Shown here piece after piece: positions 1 through 9,512 of a DNA stretch of 64,000 nt. The notes beneath the pieces were generated by a model. It was not told the origin of the DNA, made no database searches, and worked only from the letters and a program-made list of their open reading frames with translations. Location of the stretch: positions 82,979 through 146,978 of the forward strand of contig JAQYDN010000002.1 in assembly GCA_028724185.1 (NCBI GenBank). The letters run 5' to 3'. Each line of letters starts with the position of its first letter. The first letter of the stretch is position 1. This DNA comes from Bacillota bacterium. GTDB lineage: Bacteria > Bacillota > Clostridia > Tissierellales > Peptoniphilaceae. The position numbers and the translations under genes are program-made.

Positions 1-126
1 CACTCAAAGCCTTAACGCGGCAAACGACCGTTTCGGTTCTCAAGAAGATGATGCGACGCCTGCTATACTCGCGCTTCTCAGCTTATGCGCGTCTCTGTGA
101 ATAGGGAACAGTCGTCTTAGGCTTCT

Positions 127-540
127 CTAATCGATGTAATCTGTAATTGTCATACCCTTTAATTCGTCGATAATGCCATGTTGAACCTTACAAATACTCC
201 GATGAAACTTGCATCGTTCGATGCCGTCTCGATCGAATCGGTTACAGTAAGGGTCATTCGCATGAAGGCAATTATTCAGCTCGATCGGGCCGTCAATCGC
301 TAAGATGATATCGTACAGAGATATGGATTCCGCCGGTCGATTGAGTGAATAACCGCCCTTTGCTCCTCGCTTAGATCGCGTCAAACCACCCAAGTTTAAC
401 TTGCGCAAAATTCGTAGAGTAAAACGCTCCGGAATTTCCATGACTTCGGCGATCTTCGGCGCGCCGACCACTTCACCTTCGTTCGCAGCCAAGTGTGCCA
501 CGATACGGAAGGCATAATCAATTTCCTGCGTCAACTTCAC
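127..540 (-). CDS. Rrf2-family transcriptional regulator with four cysteines
   Basis: This 137-residue protein starts like Rrf2 regulators (MKLTQEIDYAFRI) and has a winged helix-turn-helix over about residues 10-85, including the wing motif KGGYSL. Cysteines at 91, 99, 110 and 117 resemble the cluster ligands of Fe-S Rrf2 proteins such as IscR, NsrR and RsrR, so it probably senses iron-sulfur status, NO or redox; the ligand is inference. The GTG start at 540 has an upstream AAGGAGG with rather long spacing. It lies 34 bp downstream of the oxidoreductase gene on the same strand and is probably cotranscribed. No iscS or iscU gene is adjacent, so the symbol iscR is not justified. Confidence 0.87.
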   Translation of the reverse strand: MKLTQEIDYAFRIVAHLAANEGEVVGAPKIAEVMEIPERFTLRILRKLNLGGLTRSKRGAKGGYSLNRPAESISLYDIILAIDGPIELNNCLHANDPYCNRFDRDGIERCKFHRSICKVQHGIIDELKGMTITDYID

Positions 541-574
541 AGCGTCAAATCCTCCTTCTACTGTATCTCAAGTA

Positions 575-1879
575 TTATACCATGTTAGGAGAGATTGGTA
601 AAGCATAGAATTTTTCGTGTTCTTTGGTGAACATCTTTACCAGTTCGGATCGTCGATCGAGTTCGACATCTTCGAATCGAATAGGCTCTCCCTTTGAGAT
701 ACTCCGTTTAACCTTGACATCGCCTACCAATAAACCGATCGGAACGTAGCCCTCCCGGTAACAGGTCTCGGCATCGACGATGACGCCGTAGGAACTGTCC
801 GATCCGATCCCGGAGAGCGGCTCGCCGGGCGACAGATCCCTTTTGGCGACCGCGACGGTGTGCGCGACGTAGCCCTTATCGGGGCTGATCGTCGGCTCTC
901 CGTATAAAAAGGCCTTCGCGATCGTAATCGGCGTCTCGATATTGGTCAAGTGGTAGGGGCGGTAAAAGACATACCGAGGCCCCTCACCCATCGAAAGATA
1001 AGGCATCTCCTCTCGAATCAAGGGTTCATCCGTCTCGACGACGACGAATACGCCGGGCGCGATGCCCATGACATACTCCAGTATCCCCTTGTTTTCGATC
1101 TTACCGCCCTCGTCCTTCGTCTTGAAGGCCTCCGCCAATGTATCGATGTTTGCGTGAAGACCGTGGCAGCCGGCGACGTCGGGGAGAAGTCCCGTCGCAT
1201 TCGCCACGGCATTTAACTCGACCATCGTATTGGTCGCATCGACAAACGAGGTGAGCATTCTGGCGCTCAGCCCCTTTGCCTTCGCCTCCTCCGCAAGCGT
1301 CTCGGGCGTCGCCTCGGTATTCATGAGATTATTCTTACCCTTTCCCGCGGCAATTACTCGAAAACCTAAAAATGTTGCGAAATTGTATAGTTCCATGATG
1401 GCGCCCGGCTCGTCTCCCGCCGTCCCCGTATAGCAGAGACCGAGAGATTCCGCCTTTTTCTTAAAGTACGGCCCGAGCAGGACGTCGCACTCGACGTTAA
1501 AACTGACGATGTGTTTTCCGCGCTCGAGGCTGTGCTCGTTAATGATCGCACCGGCCTCGGTATCGCCCGTACAGTCTACGACCACATCGACCTCATCCAT
1601 CTCCCAGGACAGGGCGTTGTCGACGGTAAGCGCGATGCCGTATCTCCGATACGCCTCCTTCGCCTCCTCGACCGTCGATGCTAAAGCGATCGCCTCCTCC
1701 GCAACGCCGACCTTGCGCGCCTTCTCGAAAAGAGATTCCTCGCGGCGCGAGGACCACAAGATGACGTCTATATGGTTTATTCTGTTTAGTTGTGCGACGA
1801 GCCCGGAGCCCATCAAGCCGGCGCCGATGACGGCGACTCGGATGGGACCGCGCGCACTTAAATCAGACATTAATTTCAT
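575..1879 (-). CDS. Homoserine-dehydrogenase-like NAD(P) oxidoreductase with C-terminal SAF domain
   Basis: The 434-residue product has an N-terminal Rossmann fold (VIGAGLMGSG, residues 17-26), a central homoserine-dehydrogenase-like catalytic region, and a C-terminal SAF-like segment from about residue 345 (KRDLSPGEPL, then SISKGEPIRFEDV). This architecture occurs in predicted homoserine-dehydrogenase-like proteins whose substrate is not well established. It is not a standard Hom protein, because there is no ACT domain and no threonine pathway gene nearby. The ATG at 1879 follows GGAGG. The Rrf2 regulator lies immediately downstream, so the pair may be co-regulated. The family assignment is good; the substrate is unknown. 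Confidence 0.72.
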   Translation of the reverse strand: MKLMSDLSARGPIRVAVIGAGLMGSGLVAQLNRINHIDVILWSSRREESLFEKARKVGVAEEAIALASTVEEAKEAYRRYGIALTVDNALSWEMDEVDVVVDCTGDTEAGAIINEHSLERGKHIVSFNVECDVLLGPYFKKKAESLGLCYTGTAGDEPGAIMELYNFATFLGFRVIAAGKGKNNLMNTEATPETLAEEAKAKGLSARMLTSFVDATNTMVELNAVANATGLLPDVAGCHGLHANIDTLAEAFKTKDEGGKIENKGILEYVMGIAPGVFVVVETDEPLIREEMPYLSMGEGPRYVFYRPYHLTNIETPITIAKAFLYGEPTISPDKGYVAHTVAVAKRDLSPGEPLSGIGSDSSYGVIVDAETCYREGYVPIGLLVGDVKVKRSISKGEPIRFEDVELDRRSELVKMFTKEHEKFYALPISPNMV

Positions 1880-1974
1880 GAACCTTATCCTCCAATCATT
1901 CTTCTGAATTATAGCACAGATAGGGTCGTCTCTGCGCGCCGCGGGAATATTCGGCCCGAATCTTTGCGCTACTT

Positions 1975-2005
1975 TTGATTTTTTGCTCTTTTTATCGGGT
2001 ATAAT
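1975..2005 (+). promoter_or_regulatory. Candidate sigma-A promoter for the M16C peptidase
   Basis: A perfect TATAAT lies at 2000-2005 with TTGATT 19 bp upstream. The spacer is longer than ideal, but the -10 box lies about 20 bp before the peptidase start. Confidence 0.5.
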
Positions 2006-2026
2006 GGAGGCGAATAGGAGTGAACT

Positions 2027-4903
2027 ATGAATAAAAATTATACACTAATCGACAAGAGAAACATTTCCGAATTACACGGAGAGGTTTCTTTTTTAAAGCA
2101 CGACAAGACGGGAGCTCAACTGCTCCTTATCGATAATCACAACCATAACAAGACCTTCGCGATCGGGTTTAAGACGCCGCCCGAGGACTCCACCGGCGTC
2201 GCCCACATCGTCGAACACTCCACCCTGTCCGGCTCCAGAAAGTACAAGACCAAGGAACCGTTTATGGACATGGTGGCATCGAGCGTACAGACCTTTTTAA
2301 ACGCCATGACGTATCCGGATAAGACGCTCTATCCGATCAGCTCGAGAAACGACAAGGACTTTAAGCAGCTCATGGACGTCTACCTCGACGCGGTCTTTTA
2401 TCCCGAGATGCGCACCAATAAAAATATTTTTTACCAGGAAGGTTGGCACCCCGAAATCGACGGCGATCGCCTCGTCGCAAACGGCGTCGTCTACAACGAA
2501 ATGAAGGGCGTCTACTCCGATCCGTCCAATCGCGTCTCCGACATGATCCGCGAACGGCTCCACCCCTCCGGAACGTACTCTCACGATTCCGGCGGTGATC
2601 CCGACCACATCCCGGATCTCACCTTCGAGGCGTTTTTAGACTTTCACAGCAGATACTATCACCCGTCCAACAGCTATATCCTGCTCGCGGGCGACATGGA
2701 CTTTGACGAGCGCCTCGAGTATTTGGACCGGGAATACCTCTCCTCATTCGATGCGATCGACCCGAAGTCGGAAATCGTCAACCATCCGACATTCGATAAG
2801 CCCTTGGAATTCACCGACACTTACGACCTCTCGGAAGAGGAGGACCCGCGCGCGAAGTCGTATTTCGCGATCTCCTTCTCTTCGAAGATCGATCCCACGC
2901 CCGAAGATTTGCTGCTCCGCAGCTTCTTCCAGGAACTCCTCGTCGAGTCGGAAAACGGCCTCATCAAAAAGAAACTGCGCGATGCGGGCATCGGCGAAGA
3001 CGTCTACTCCGAACTTTCCGCGTCGAATACGTGGGACTTTACCATCATCTCTTACCACGCGGAAGAGGAACGCTATGAGGAATTTAAGGAGATCGTCCAA
3101 ACCTCCCTCGAAGAACTCGCGCGGGATGGGATCGACGACGATATTCTGGAGGCTACGCTCGAAAAATTCGAGTTTACCATCCGACGAGGCGGAGGCGCCC
3201 ACGCCGATCTCCTCAACTATATCAGCGCGCTCAATACCTGGCTGTACGGACAAAATCCCCTGGACGGACTGGAACTCGAGCCGAAACTGAAGGCACTCCG
3301 GGAAAAAATCGGCACGTCCTACTTCCGGGAACAAATTAAAAAATTCTTCCTCGACGTGCCCCACCGCGTCACCATGCGCATCGACCCGGAAGTCGGAAAA
3401 GAAAAGCGCCTCGACGAAAAGCGACGGGAAAAACAGCGACATGCCCTGGCCGCGCTCTCGGATGACGAGAAATCGACGATTCAAACACTCGTCGACGACC
3501 TCCGCACGTATCAGGAGACGCCGGACTCCTTGGAGGCCAAACAGACAATTCCGAAACTCGAACTCGACGACCTCTCGAAAAAAATCACCGCTATCCCGAG
3601 AGCCGTCACGACGATCGACGGCGTCACGGTGACGACGAATCCGCTCGAAACGAACGGGATCGTCTACACGAACCTGGCCTTCGATATGAAACATCTGAAC
3701 AAGGACGAGCTCGCCTACGCCTCTATCTTAAGTGAGGTCTTCGGCAAAGTCGCCACCGAGCACTACAGCGAGTCCGAACTCGAGACCGAGATCTTCCTGT
3801 CAGGCGGCGGGTTCACCTTCGATACGCTCGTGCTCGAAAACGACCGCGGCTACACGCCCTATTTCTTTATCTCCACGGGCGCCCTGCCCCGCCAATTAAC
3901 GCGCGGTTACGCCGTCCTCGATGAAATCCTCACACAGAGCGTCCTCTTCGACGCGGTGCGCTTAAAGACGATCTTGGAGGGCATGAAGGCCGACATGACC
4001 GGCACGCTCCTGCAGTCGGGTCACTTGATCGTCTCCAATCGCGTGCGCGTCCACTTCAACGAGGCCTCCTACGTCGACGACTTGATGAACGGACTCGACT
4101 TCTACTTCTTCGTCACCGACCTCATCGAAGGTGGCGATTATAAAGCCTTATCCCGCTCGCTCGAAGCCGTCGCGAAAAAACTCTTCTCGAAGACGCGCCT
4201 CGCCGCAAACCTCATCGCGGAGAAAGAAGATCTCGAAGCTTCCGAATCGGCGCTTAAAAACTACCTCTCCCGCATAGGTGACGCGCGCTTTGACGATGTA
4301 ACCGTCCCCTACGAACCGAACGCCGAGAACGAGGCCTTTACCTTGAATTCTCAAGTCAACTACGTCTCGAAGGGGGGAAGCATCCGCGAGGCCGGATACG
4401 AGTACAGCGGTAAACTCACGGTGCTCGCCAACGTCTTGAGCAATCTGTTCCTGCACACCGAAATTCGCGCAAAGGGCGGTGCTTACGGCGCCGGCATACG
4501 GATCACCAAGACGGGAGATGTCGCGACCTACTCTTACCGCGACCCGCACGTCTTAAACACGGTCGAAGTCTACGACAAGATGGCCTCGTTCCTCGAGACC
4601 CTCGACATCAGCGAGCGCGACCTCACCGACATGATCATCGGCGTGATGAATGCCTTCGATCCTCACCTGGCTCCGTCCGCCTACGGCGTCTTGGACTTTA
4701 AGCGTTACTTGAACGGAACGAAAACCGAAGAAGTCGAGAAGCGAAAAGCCGAGGCGATGGCGACGACCGTCGACGATCTGCGCGGCTTCAGTTCGCTCAT
4801 CGAAGACGTCCTCGCGCAAAATCACCTCGTCGCGATGGGCGACGGCGAGCGCCTGCGCGAAAACGGCGATCTCTTCGACGTCTTTAAATCCTTAAAACGA
4901 TAA
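2027..4903 (+). CDS. M16C-family zinc metallopeptidase (presequence-protease-like)
   Basis: This 958-residue protein has the inverted zinc motif HxxEH (HIVEH, residues 60-64) and a downstream glutamate in YNEMKGVYSD (E158) as the likely third metal ligand. The length and the two-lobed layout fit single-chain M16C proteases (PreP/CymI-like), which degrade short peptides in a closed chamber. No signal peptide is visible, so it is probably cytoplasmic and recycles oligopeptides, which suits an amino-acid-fermenting anaerobe. The start follows AGGAG and a TATAAT box. It is one of the few plus-strand genes in this part, stands alone, and ends at a strong hairpin shared with convergent ilvD. Confidence 0.9.
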   Translation: MNKNYTLIDKRNISELHGEVSFLKHDKTGAQLLLIDNHNHNKTFAIGFKTPPEDSTGVAHIVEHSTLSGSRKYKTKEPFMDMVASSVQTFLNAMTYPDKTLYPISSRNDKDFKQLMDVYLDAVFYPEMRTNKNIFYQEGWHPEIDGDRLVANGVVYNEMKGVYSDPSNRVSDMIRERLHPSGTYSHDSGGDPDHIPDLTFEAFLDFHSRYYHPSNSYILLAGDMDFDERLEYLDREYLSSFDAIDPKSEIVNHPTFDKPLEFTDTYDLSEEEDPRAKSYFAISFSSKIDPTPEDLLLRSFFQELLVESENGLIKKKLRDAGIGEDVYSELSASNTWDFTIISYHAEEERYEEFKEIVQTSLEELARDGIDDDILEATLEKFEFTIRRGGGAHADLLNYISALNTWLYGQNPLDGLELEPKLKALREKIGTSYFREQIKKFFLDVPHRVTMRIDPEVGKEKRLDEKRREKQRHALAALSDDEKSTIQTLVDDLRTYQETPDSLEAKQTIPKLELDDLSKKITAIPRAVTTIDGVTVTTNPLETNGIVYTNLAFDMKHLNKDELAYASILSEVFGKVATEHYSESELETEIFLSGGGFTFDTLVLENDRGYTPYFFISTGALPRQLTRGYAVLDEILTQSVLFDAVRLKTILEGMKADMTGTLLQSGHLIVSNRVRVHFNEASYVDDLMNGLDFYFFVTDLIEGGDYKALSRSLEAVAKKLFSKTRLAANLIAEKEDLEASESALKNYLSRIGDARFDDVTVPYEPNAENEAFTLNSQVNYVSKGGSIREAGYEYSGKLTVLANVLSNLFLHTEIRAKGGAYGAGIRITKTGDVATYSYRDPHVLNTVEVYDKMASFLETLDISERDLTDMIIGVMNAFDPHLAPSAYGVLDFKRYLNGTKTEEVEKRKAEAMATTVDDLRGFSSLIEDVLAQNHLVAMGDGERLRENGDLFDVFKSLKR

Positions 4904-4927
4904 TATCTTTCAACGGACGCATCCGAT

Positions 4928-4967
4928 AAAAAACGGCGCGACGGGAATTCCCGCCGCGCCGTTTTTT
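4928..4967. terminator. Bidirectional intrinsic terminator between the peptidase and ilvD
   Basis: An A-run, a GC-rich inverted repeat (CGGCGCG...CGCGCCG) and a T-run make a terminator usable in both directions between two convergent genes. Confidence 0.9.
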
Positions 4968-5030
4968 ATGTCTAAAGATCGTATTCGTTCAGATCGCTAC
5001 CGGCCGGATACATTTTTACCTCGCGCACTT

Positions 5031-6713
5031 TTATCGCAGGATAGCGCCTTTGTCGGCGCTTTCGACGTCTCTCGCATAGCGCTTCATATAACCGTGCAGC
5101 GCCTTTTCTTCGTAGTGCCAATTCGCCCTTCTCCTCGCGAGCTCCTCGTCCGAGACGTGGAGCGTCAGTTTGCGCTCGAGTACGTCGACGGTAATCTCGT
5201 CGCCGTCTTCGACGAGGGCGATCGGGCCGCCGGCCGCCGCTTCCGGGGAGATGTGGCCGACAAAGCAGCCGTTATTAGTCCCCGAAAAGCGTCCGTCGGT
5301 GATGAGCGCCGTGCTCTTGGCGAGCCCCTGTCCGTAGAGAAGTTTCATCGGCTTAAACATCTCCGGCATCCCCGGCGCGCCCTTGGGACCGGCGTAGCGC
5401 ACGACCACGACGTCCCCTGCTTTAATCTTTCTGGCTCCGATGGCGGCATTGGCCGCCTCCTCTCCGTCAAAGCAGACGGCGCGTCCTCGGAAGACTCTCA
5501 CGTCCTCGGCGATGGCCGCGGGCTTTGCCACGGCGCTGTCCGGCGCCAAATTTCCGCGCATAATCGCGAGGCCCGAAAGGGTCGAGAAGGGCGCATCGAG
5601 AGAGGTTACGACGTCTCTGTTTTCCCCGTACAGATTGCGATACCCCCTCCAGTTTTCCTCCGCCGTCTTTCCAGTGACGGTCATACAGCCCTTTTCCAGG
5701 ATCGATTCCAGCTCCTTTTGTACTTGGGGCACGCCGCCCGCCTTATAGAAATCTTCGGCGTCGTACTCATACGACGCGGGGTTGATGCGCGCAATGAGGG
5801 GCACGGATTCTCCGTAGGACTCAAAGAGCTTCATCACTTCCTCGGCGTCCATGCCGACCTCGCGCGCGATGGCGCAAATGTGCAAGATGCAGTTGGTGGA
5901 GCCGCCCACCGCGAGCAAGAGCTTGATCGTGTTTCTAATCGACGCCTCGGTCACGATCTCCCTCGAACTGAGGCCCTCCCGAACCATCTCCACGACGATC
6001 TCCCCGCTTTTAAAGGCGGCGCGCAACCTCTCGTTATAGACGGCGGGGATCATGGCACTTCCCGGCACACTCATCCCCAAGGCCTCCGCCACGATGCACA
6101 TCGAATTCGCCGTCGCCATGTGCTGGCAGGATCCCGTCGTCGGGCAGCAGGCATCCGAAATTTCTGCCAACTCCTCGCGAGAAATCTTTCCCGCCTGATA
6201 CATCCCCTGCGCCTCCTGTGCCGAGGTGGAATCGGACTTTCTCTTCTCACCGAACGCGGGCCCGCCGAGCATGCAGCCTCCCGCCAAAAAGATCGCCGGA
6301 ATGTCGAGGCGCGCCGCCGCCATCAACATGCCGGGAACCGTCTTGTCGCAGGATCCCAGGAGGACGATGCCGTCCAACCGATGAGCCCTCGCCATAATCT
6401 CGATGCCGTCGGCGACGAGTTCCCGCGAGGGCAGGGAATAGTTGGCGCCCTCGTGGGTCGTGCAGACGCCGTCGCAGACGGCAATCGACCCGAACTCGAC
6501 GGGCGTGCCGCCGGCGCGGTAGACGCCGTATTTTACCTCTTCGGCGAGACGGCGCAAATTATTGTGTCCCGGAACGATCTCCGAAAAAGAGTCGCAAATT
6601 CCGATCACCGGCCGGTCGAAGTCCTCGTCCCGAAATCCGTTAGCCTTGTACAGCGTGCGACAAGAGAGCATCTCCTCTCCCGCAAAACGTCCACGTTCAA
6701 ACTTTTTTCCCAT
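5031..6713 (-). CDS. ilvD: Dihydroxy-acid dehydratase
   Basis: IlvD converts 2,3-dihydroxy-3-methylvalerate or -isovalerate to the 2-keto acid in isoleucine and valine synthesis, using an iron-sulfur cluster. The 560-residue sequence shows the family signatures SCDKTVPGMLMA and CCPTTGSCQHMATANSM, whose cysteines are expected cluster ligands, and GCFVGHISPEAAAGGP near the end. The ATG at 6713 is preferred to the GTG at 6719 because GGGAG lies 7 bp upstream of it. It stands alone here, with no ilvBN, ilvC or leu genes in the window. A 591-aa ORF on the opposite strand is a shadow. Confidence 0.95.
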   Translation of the reverse strand: MGKKFERGRFAGEEMLSCRTLYKANGFRDEDFDRPVIGICDSFSEIVPGHNNLRRLAEEVKYGVYRAGGTPVEFGSIAVCDGVCTTHEGANYSLPSRELVADGIEIMARAHRLDGIVLLGSCDKTVPGMLMAAARLDIPAIFLAGGCMLGGPAFGEKRKSDSTSAQEAQGMYQAGKISREELAEISDACCPTTGSCQHMATANSMCIVAEALGMSVPGSAMIPAVYNERLRAAFKSGEIVVEMVREGLSSREIVTEASIRNTIKLLLAVGGSTNCILHICAIAREVGMDAEEVMKLFESYGESVPLIARINPASYEYDAEDFYKAGGVPQVQKELESILEKGCMTVTGKTAEENWRGYRNLYGENRDVVTSLDAPFSTLSGLAIMRGNLAPDSAVAKPAAIAEDVRVFRGRAVCFDGEEAANAAIGARKIKAGDVVVVRYAGPKGAPGMPEMFKPMKLLYGQGLAKSTALITDGRFSGTNNGCFVGHISPEAAAGGPIALVEDGDEITVDVLERKLTLHVSDEELARRRANWHYEEKALHGYMKRYARDVESADKGAILR

Positions 6714-6958
6714 ACACACTCTCCCTTTCTCTTTTCTCTATGACGCCTTTATCTTATCACAAGAAAACCGTCGTTTTGTCGCGAGAACCGACGATGAGAC
6801 CGCCTCGAAAGCGTAAAAGAGCGGACGACGCCTTCCCGGTTTTTATTCTCTCTTCTCCCCGGCGCTTCTCCCCATCCGCTCGCCTAACCCGCCCGCCGTC
6901 TCCAAAACGGGGAGATGCCAAGAAGCGGCACAAGATCCGAAAAAGGATTTTGGACCAT
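6714..6958. other. Intergenic region between ilvD and ftsH, no gene seen
   Basis: About 245 bp without a credible coding frame. It holds the upstream region of ilvD, with a possible TAAGAT -10 box on the minus strand. ORFs called here are short, arginine- and serine-rich, and resemble no family I recognise. Confidence 0.5.
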
Positions 6959-6983
6959 AAAAAAATCCCCTTTCGGGGATTTC
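6959..6983 (-). terminator. Terminator downstream of ftsH
   Basis: Read on the minus strand, ATCCCCGAAAGGGGAT is followed by a seven-T run, just after the ftsH stop codon. Confidence 0.88.
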
Positions 6984-6991
6984 AGTTCTCG

Positions 6992-8890
6992 TTATTCATC
7001 TATTTCCTTGACGGCCTCGTCGGATAGATCTTCTCTCTCGAGATGTTCTCCGCTTCCGTACTCGTCGCTTTCGAGGCTTCCGCCCCGGAACAGTTTTTCA
7101 AATTCTTTTCCGTTGATCGTCTCCTTGTCGAGGAGGGCGTCGGAGACGCGGATGAGGACGTCGAGATTGTCCTTTAACAATTGATGTGCCTTTCCGTACG
7201 CCTCATTGATAAATTCGCGCATGGCCTCGTCGATCTCGGCCGCCACTTCTTCGGAATAATTTTTCGTATGTCCCATATCGCGACCGAGAAAAACCGAATC
7301 GGAATCGCTGCCGTAGGTCAGCGGACCGATCATATCGCTCATTCCGTAGACGGTCACCATCTCGCGGGCCAGCTTCGTCGCCCGTTCGATGTCGTTGGAA
7401 GCGCCGGTGGAGATGTCGTCCAAGACGAGCGATTCCGCGACGCGACCGCCCAACAGGCTGACGAGTTGGTTGAGCATCTCGTTTTTAGTCGTATAGTGCA
7501 TGATGTCGTCTTCGGGCAGGTATGCGGTAAATCCGCCCGCACGCCCCCTCGGAATGATGGTAATCATATGCACCGGATCGTGATCCGGCAACAGCCTCGA
7601 GACGACGGCGTGTCCCGCCTCGTGCACGGCGGTGAGTTTGCGCTCTTTTTCCTTCATGGCGGAACTCTTCTTCTCGGGACCCGCCACGACCTTAATGCTC
7701 GCCTCGTTGACGATGTCCATCGTGATCTTCTTTGAGTTTTCGCGCGCCGCGAGAAGCGCCGCTTCGTTCATCAAGTTCTCGAGATCGGCGGGCGTAAATC
7801 CGGCGGTGCGCTTCGCGACGACTTTCATGTCGACGTCGTCTGCGAGCGGTTTCTTTTTTCCGTGCAGCGTCAAGATCTGCTCTCTCGCCCGGACGTCGGG
7901 GAGGCCGACGTAGATCTGTCTGTCGAAGCGTCCCGGACGCAACAGCGCCGGGTCTAAGATGTCGGCCCGGTTGGTCGCCGCCATGACGATGACGCCTTCG
8001 TTGGTGCCGAAGCCGTCCATCTCGACCAAGAGTTGGTTGAGCGTCTGTTCGCGCTCGTCGTGGCCGCCGCCCAGTCCCGCGCCGCGCCTGCGCCCGACGG
8101 CATCGATCTCGTCGATAAAGATGATGCAGGGCGCGTTATTTTTCGCCGTCTCGAACAAATCGCGCACGCGACTCGCGCCGACGCCGACGTACATTTCGAC
8201 GAAGTCGGAACCGCTCATGATGTAAAACGGCACGTTCGCCTCGCCGGCGACGGACTTCGACAAATACGTCTTGCCCGTTCCCGGCGGGCCCACGAGGAGC
8301 ACCCCTTTGGGGATGCGCGCGCCCATGGAGACGAACTTATTCGGATTTCTGAGGAAGTCGACGATCTCTCCGAGCTCCGCCTTCTCCTCCTCGAGGCCCG
8401 CGACGTCGTCGAAGGTGATCTTTTTTCCGTCGTCTTCCATCATACGCGCCTTGCTCTTGCCGAAGTTCATCATGCGGCCGCCCGCGCCCTGCTGCGTCTT
8501 CATAAAACTAAAGAAGATATAGCCCATAAATAAAATGACGATAAAGGTGGGGAGAAAACTCGTCACAGACGATGAGTTCTCGCTCACAGGCGTCGACGAC
8601 AGGGAAATTTTTCCCTCCTCGATCGGCTTTTGCAAGTGCTCTTGATAAAAGCTGTCCCAAGCCATCGGCGGAATATCGGAGCGTACGACGCTCTCGTCGG
8701 TCTTCGTCACGACGGCTTCACTGCCCTTGATCTCGATCGACTTGACCTTATTTGAGTCTATTTCCCGAACGAGCGTCGTAAAGCTGACTTCCTTTACGCC
8801 CTGTTCCGGCGGCTTGAAAAAATAGATGCCAAAAATCAACATGGCGAGAAGCACCAAATAAAAGGCCACTCCGCTCCATTTTCTATTCAA
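6992..8890 (-). CDS. ftsH: ATP-dependent zinc metalloprotease FtsH
   Basis: FtsH is a membrane-anchored AAA+ protease that degrades misfolded membrane and short-lived regulatory proteins. The 632-residue protein has two transmembrane helices (about 8-25 and 111-130) flanking an extracytoplasmic domain, a Walker A GPPGTGKT at 201-208, a Walker B region ([11 protein letters not shown]), and the zinc motif HEAGH. The start is a TTG at 8890 preceded by AGGAGGG. A TG-A-TATACT extended -10 lies upstream, so it may have its own promoter besides readthrough from hpt. It is the last gene of the housekeeping cluster and ends at a clear terminator. Confidence 0.97.
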   Translation of the reverse strand: MNRKWSGVAFYLVLLAMLIFGIYFFKPPEQGVKEVSFTTLVREIDSNKVKSIEIKGSEAVVTKTDESVVRSDIPPMAWDSFYQEHLQKPIEEGKISLSSTPVSENSSSVTSFLPTFIVILFMGYIFFSFMKTQQGAGGRMMNFGKSKARMMEDDGKKITFDDVAGLEEEKAELGEIVDFLRNPNKFVSMGARIPKGVLLVGPPGTGKTYLSKSVAGEANVPFYIMSGSDFVEMYVGVGASRVRDLFETAKNNAPCIIFIDEIDAVGRRRGAGLGGGHDEREQTLNQLLVEMDGFGTNEGVIVMAATNRADILDPALLRPGRFDRQIYVGLPDVRAREQILTLHGKKKPLADDVDMKVVAKRTAGFTPADLENLMNEAALLAARENSKKITMDIVNEASIKVVAGPEKKSSAMKEKERKLTAVHEAGHAVVSRLLPDHDPVHMITIIPRGRAGGFTAYLPEDDIMHYTTKNEMLNQLVSLLGGRVAESLVLDDISTGASNDIERATKLAREMVTVYGMSDMIGPLTYGSDSDSVFLGRDMGHTKNYSEEVAAEIDEAMREFINEAYGKAHQLLKDNLDVLIRVSDALLDKETINGKEFEKLFRGGSLESDEYGSGEHLEREDLSDEAVKEIDE

Positions 8891-8948
8891 TATAAAAACC
8901 CTCCTTTGCGATGATAAATTTCAGTATATCACAAAAAAATAGCACGAT

Positions 8949-9512
8949 CTATTTTTCGTAAATGGACGCTTTTAAGACGCCGATATAAGGAAGGTTTCTA
9001 TAGTGTTCGGCGTAGTCGATGCCGTATCCGACGACGAATTTATCCTCGACCTCGTAGCCACAGTAGTCGATGTCGACGGCGCGCTCCCTGCGCGAGGGTT
9101 TGGTCAGCAGCGTCGCGATGGATACCTTTTTTACGCCGCGGCTTTTTAAGACATTGGTTAAGTAACTGAGCGTGAGCCCCGTATCGACGATGTCCTCGAC
9201 GATCAAAACCGACTTTCCCTCGACCGACGTGGACAGGTCCTTTAAGATGCGCACTTCCCCGCTCGAAGTCGTCGACGTACCGTAGCTGGAGACGTCCATA
9301 AAGTCGATCTCCATCGGGAGGTCGATCGCTTGGATGAGATCGGCCATAAATGCGAAAGCGCCCTTTAGGATGCCGATGACGATGAGCGGCTCCCCGCGAA
9401 AGTCGCGCGTGACCTCGCCGCCGATGCGCGCGACGGCCTCCTCGATCTCTTCTCTCGTAATCAATACTTCACCTATATCTTCTTCGATGGAACCCACACG
9501 AGTTTCTGCCAC
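8949..9512 (-). CDS. hpt: Hypoxanthine phosphoribosyltransferase
   Basis: Hpt makes IMP or GMP from hypoxanthine or guanine plus PRPP. The 187-residue protein has the PRPP-binding motif VLIVEDIVDTGLTL and a type I phosphoribosyltransferase layout of normal length. The GTG start at 9512 has a well-placed AGGAGG upstream and lies inside the tail of tilS, giving a 40-bp overlap and probable translational coupling. The order tilS-hpt-ftsH is conserved in Bacillota. It fits the purine salvage capacity of this region, with prs upstream in the same cluster. Confidence 0.95.
   Translation of the reverse strand: MAETRVGSIEEDIGEVLITREEIEEAVARIGGEVTRDFRGEPLIVIGILKGAFAFMADLIQAIDLPMEIDFMDVSSYGTSTTSSGEVRILKDLSTSVEGKSVLIVEDIVDTGLTLSYLTNVLKSRGVKKVSIATLLTKPSRRERAVDIDYCGYEVEDKFVVGYGIDYAEHYRNLPYIGVLKASIYEK

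Noticed and set aside
1-126. Open plus-strand frame from the window edge (ends near 113)
   Set aside because: About 37 codons without recognisable similarity and on the strand opposite the neighbouring genes; too short to call.
2744-3694. 316-aa minus-strand ORF opposite the M16C peptidase
   Set aside because: Antisense shadow of a gene with a catalytic HxxEH motif and good start signals.
4968-6743. 591-aa plus-strand ORF opposite ilvD
   Set aside because: It is the antisense of ilvD, which has all family motifs. The long open frame results from the codon habit of this genome, and the translation is rich in Arg, His and Gly.
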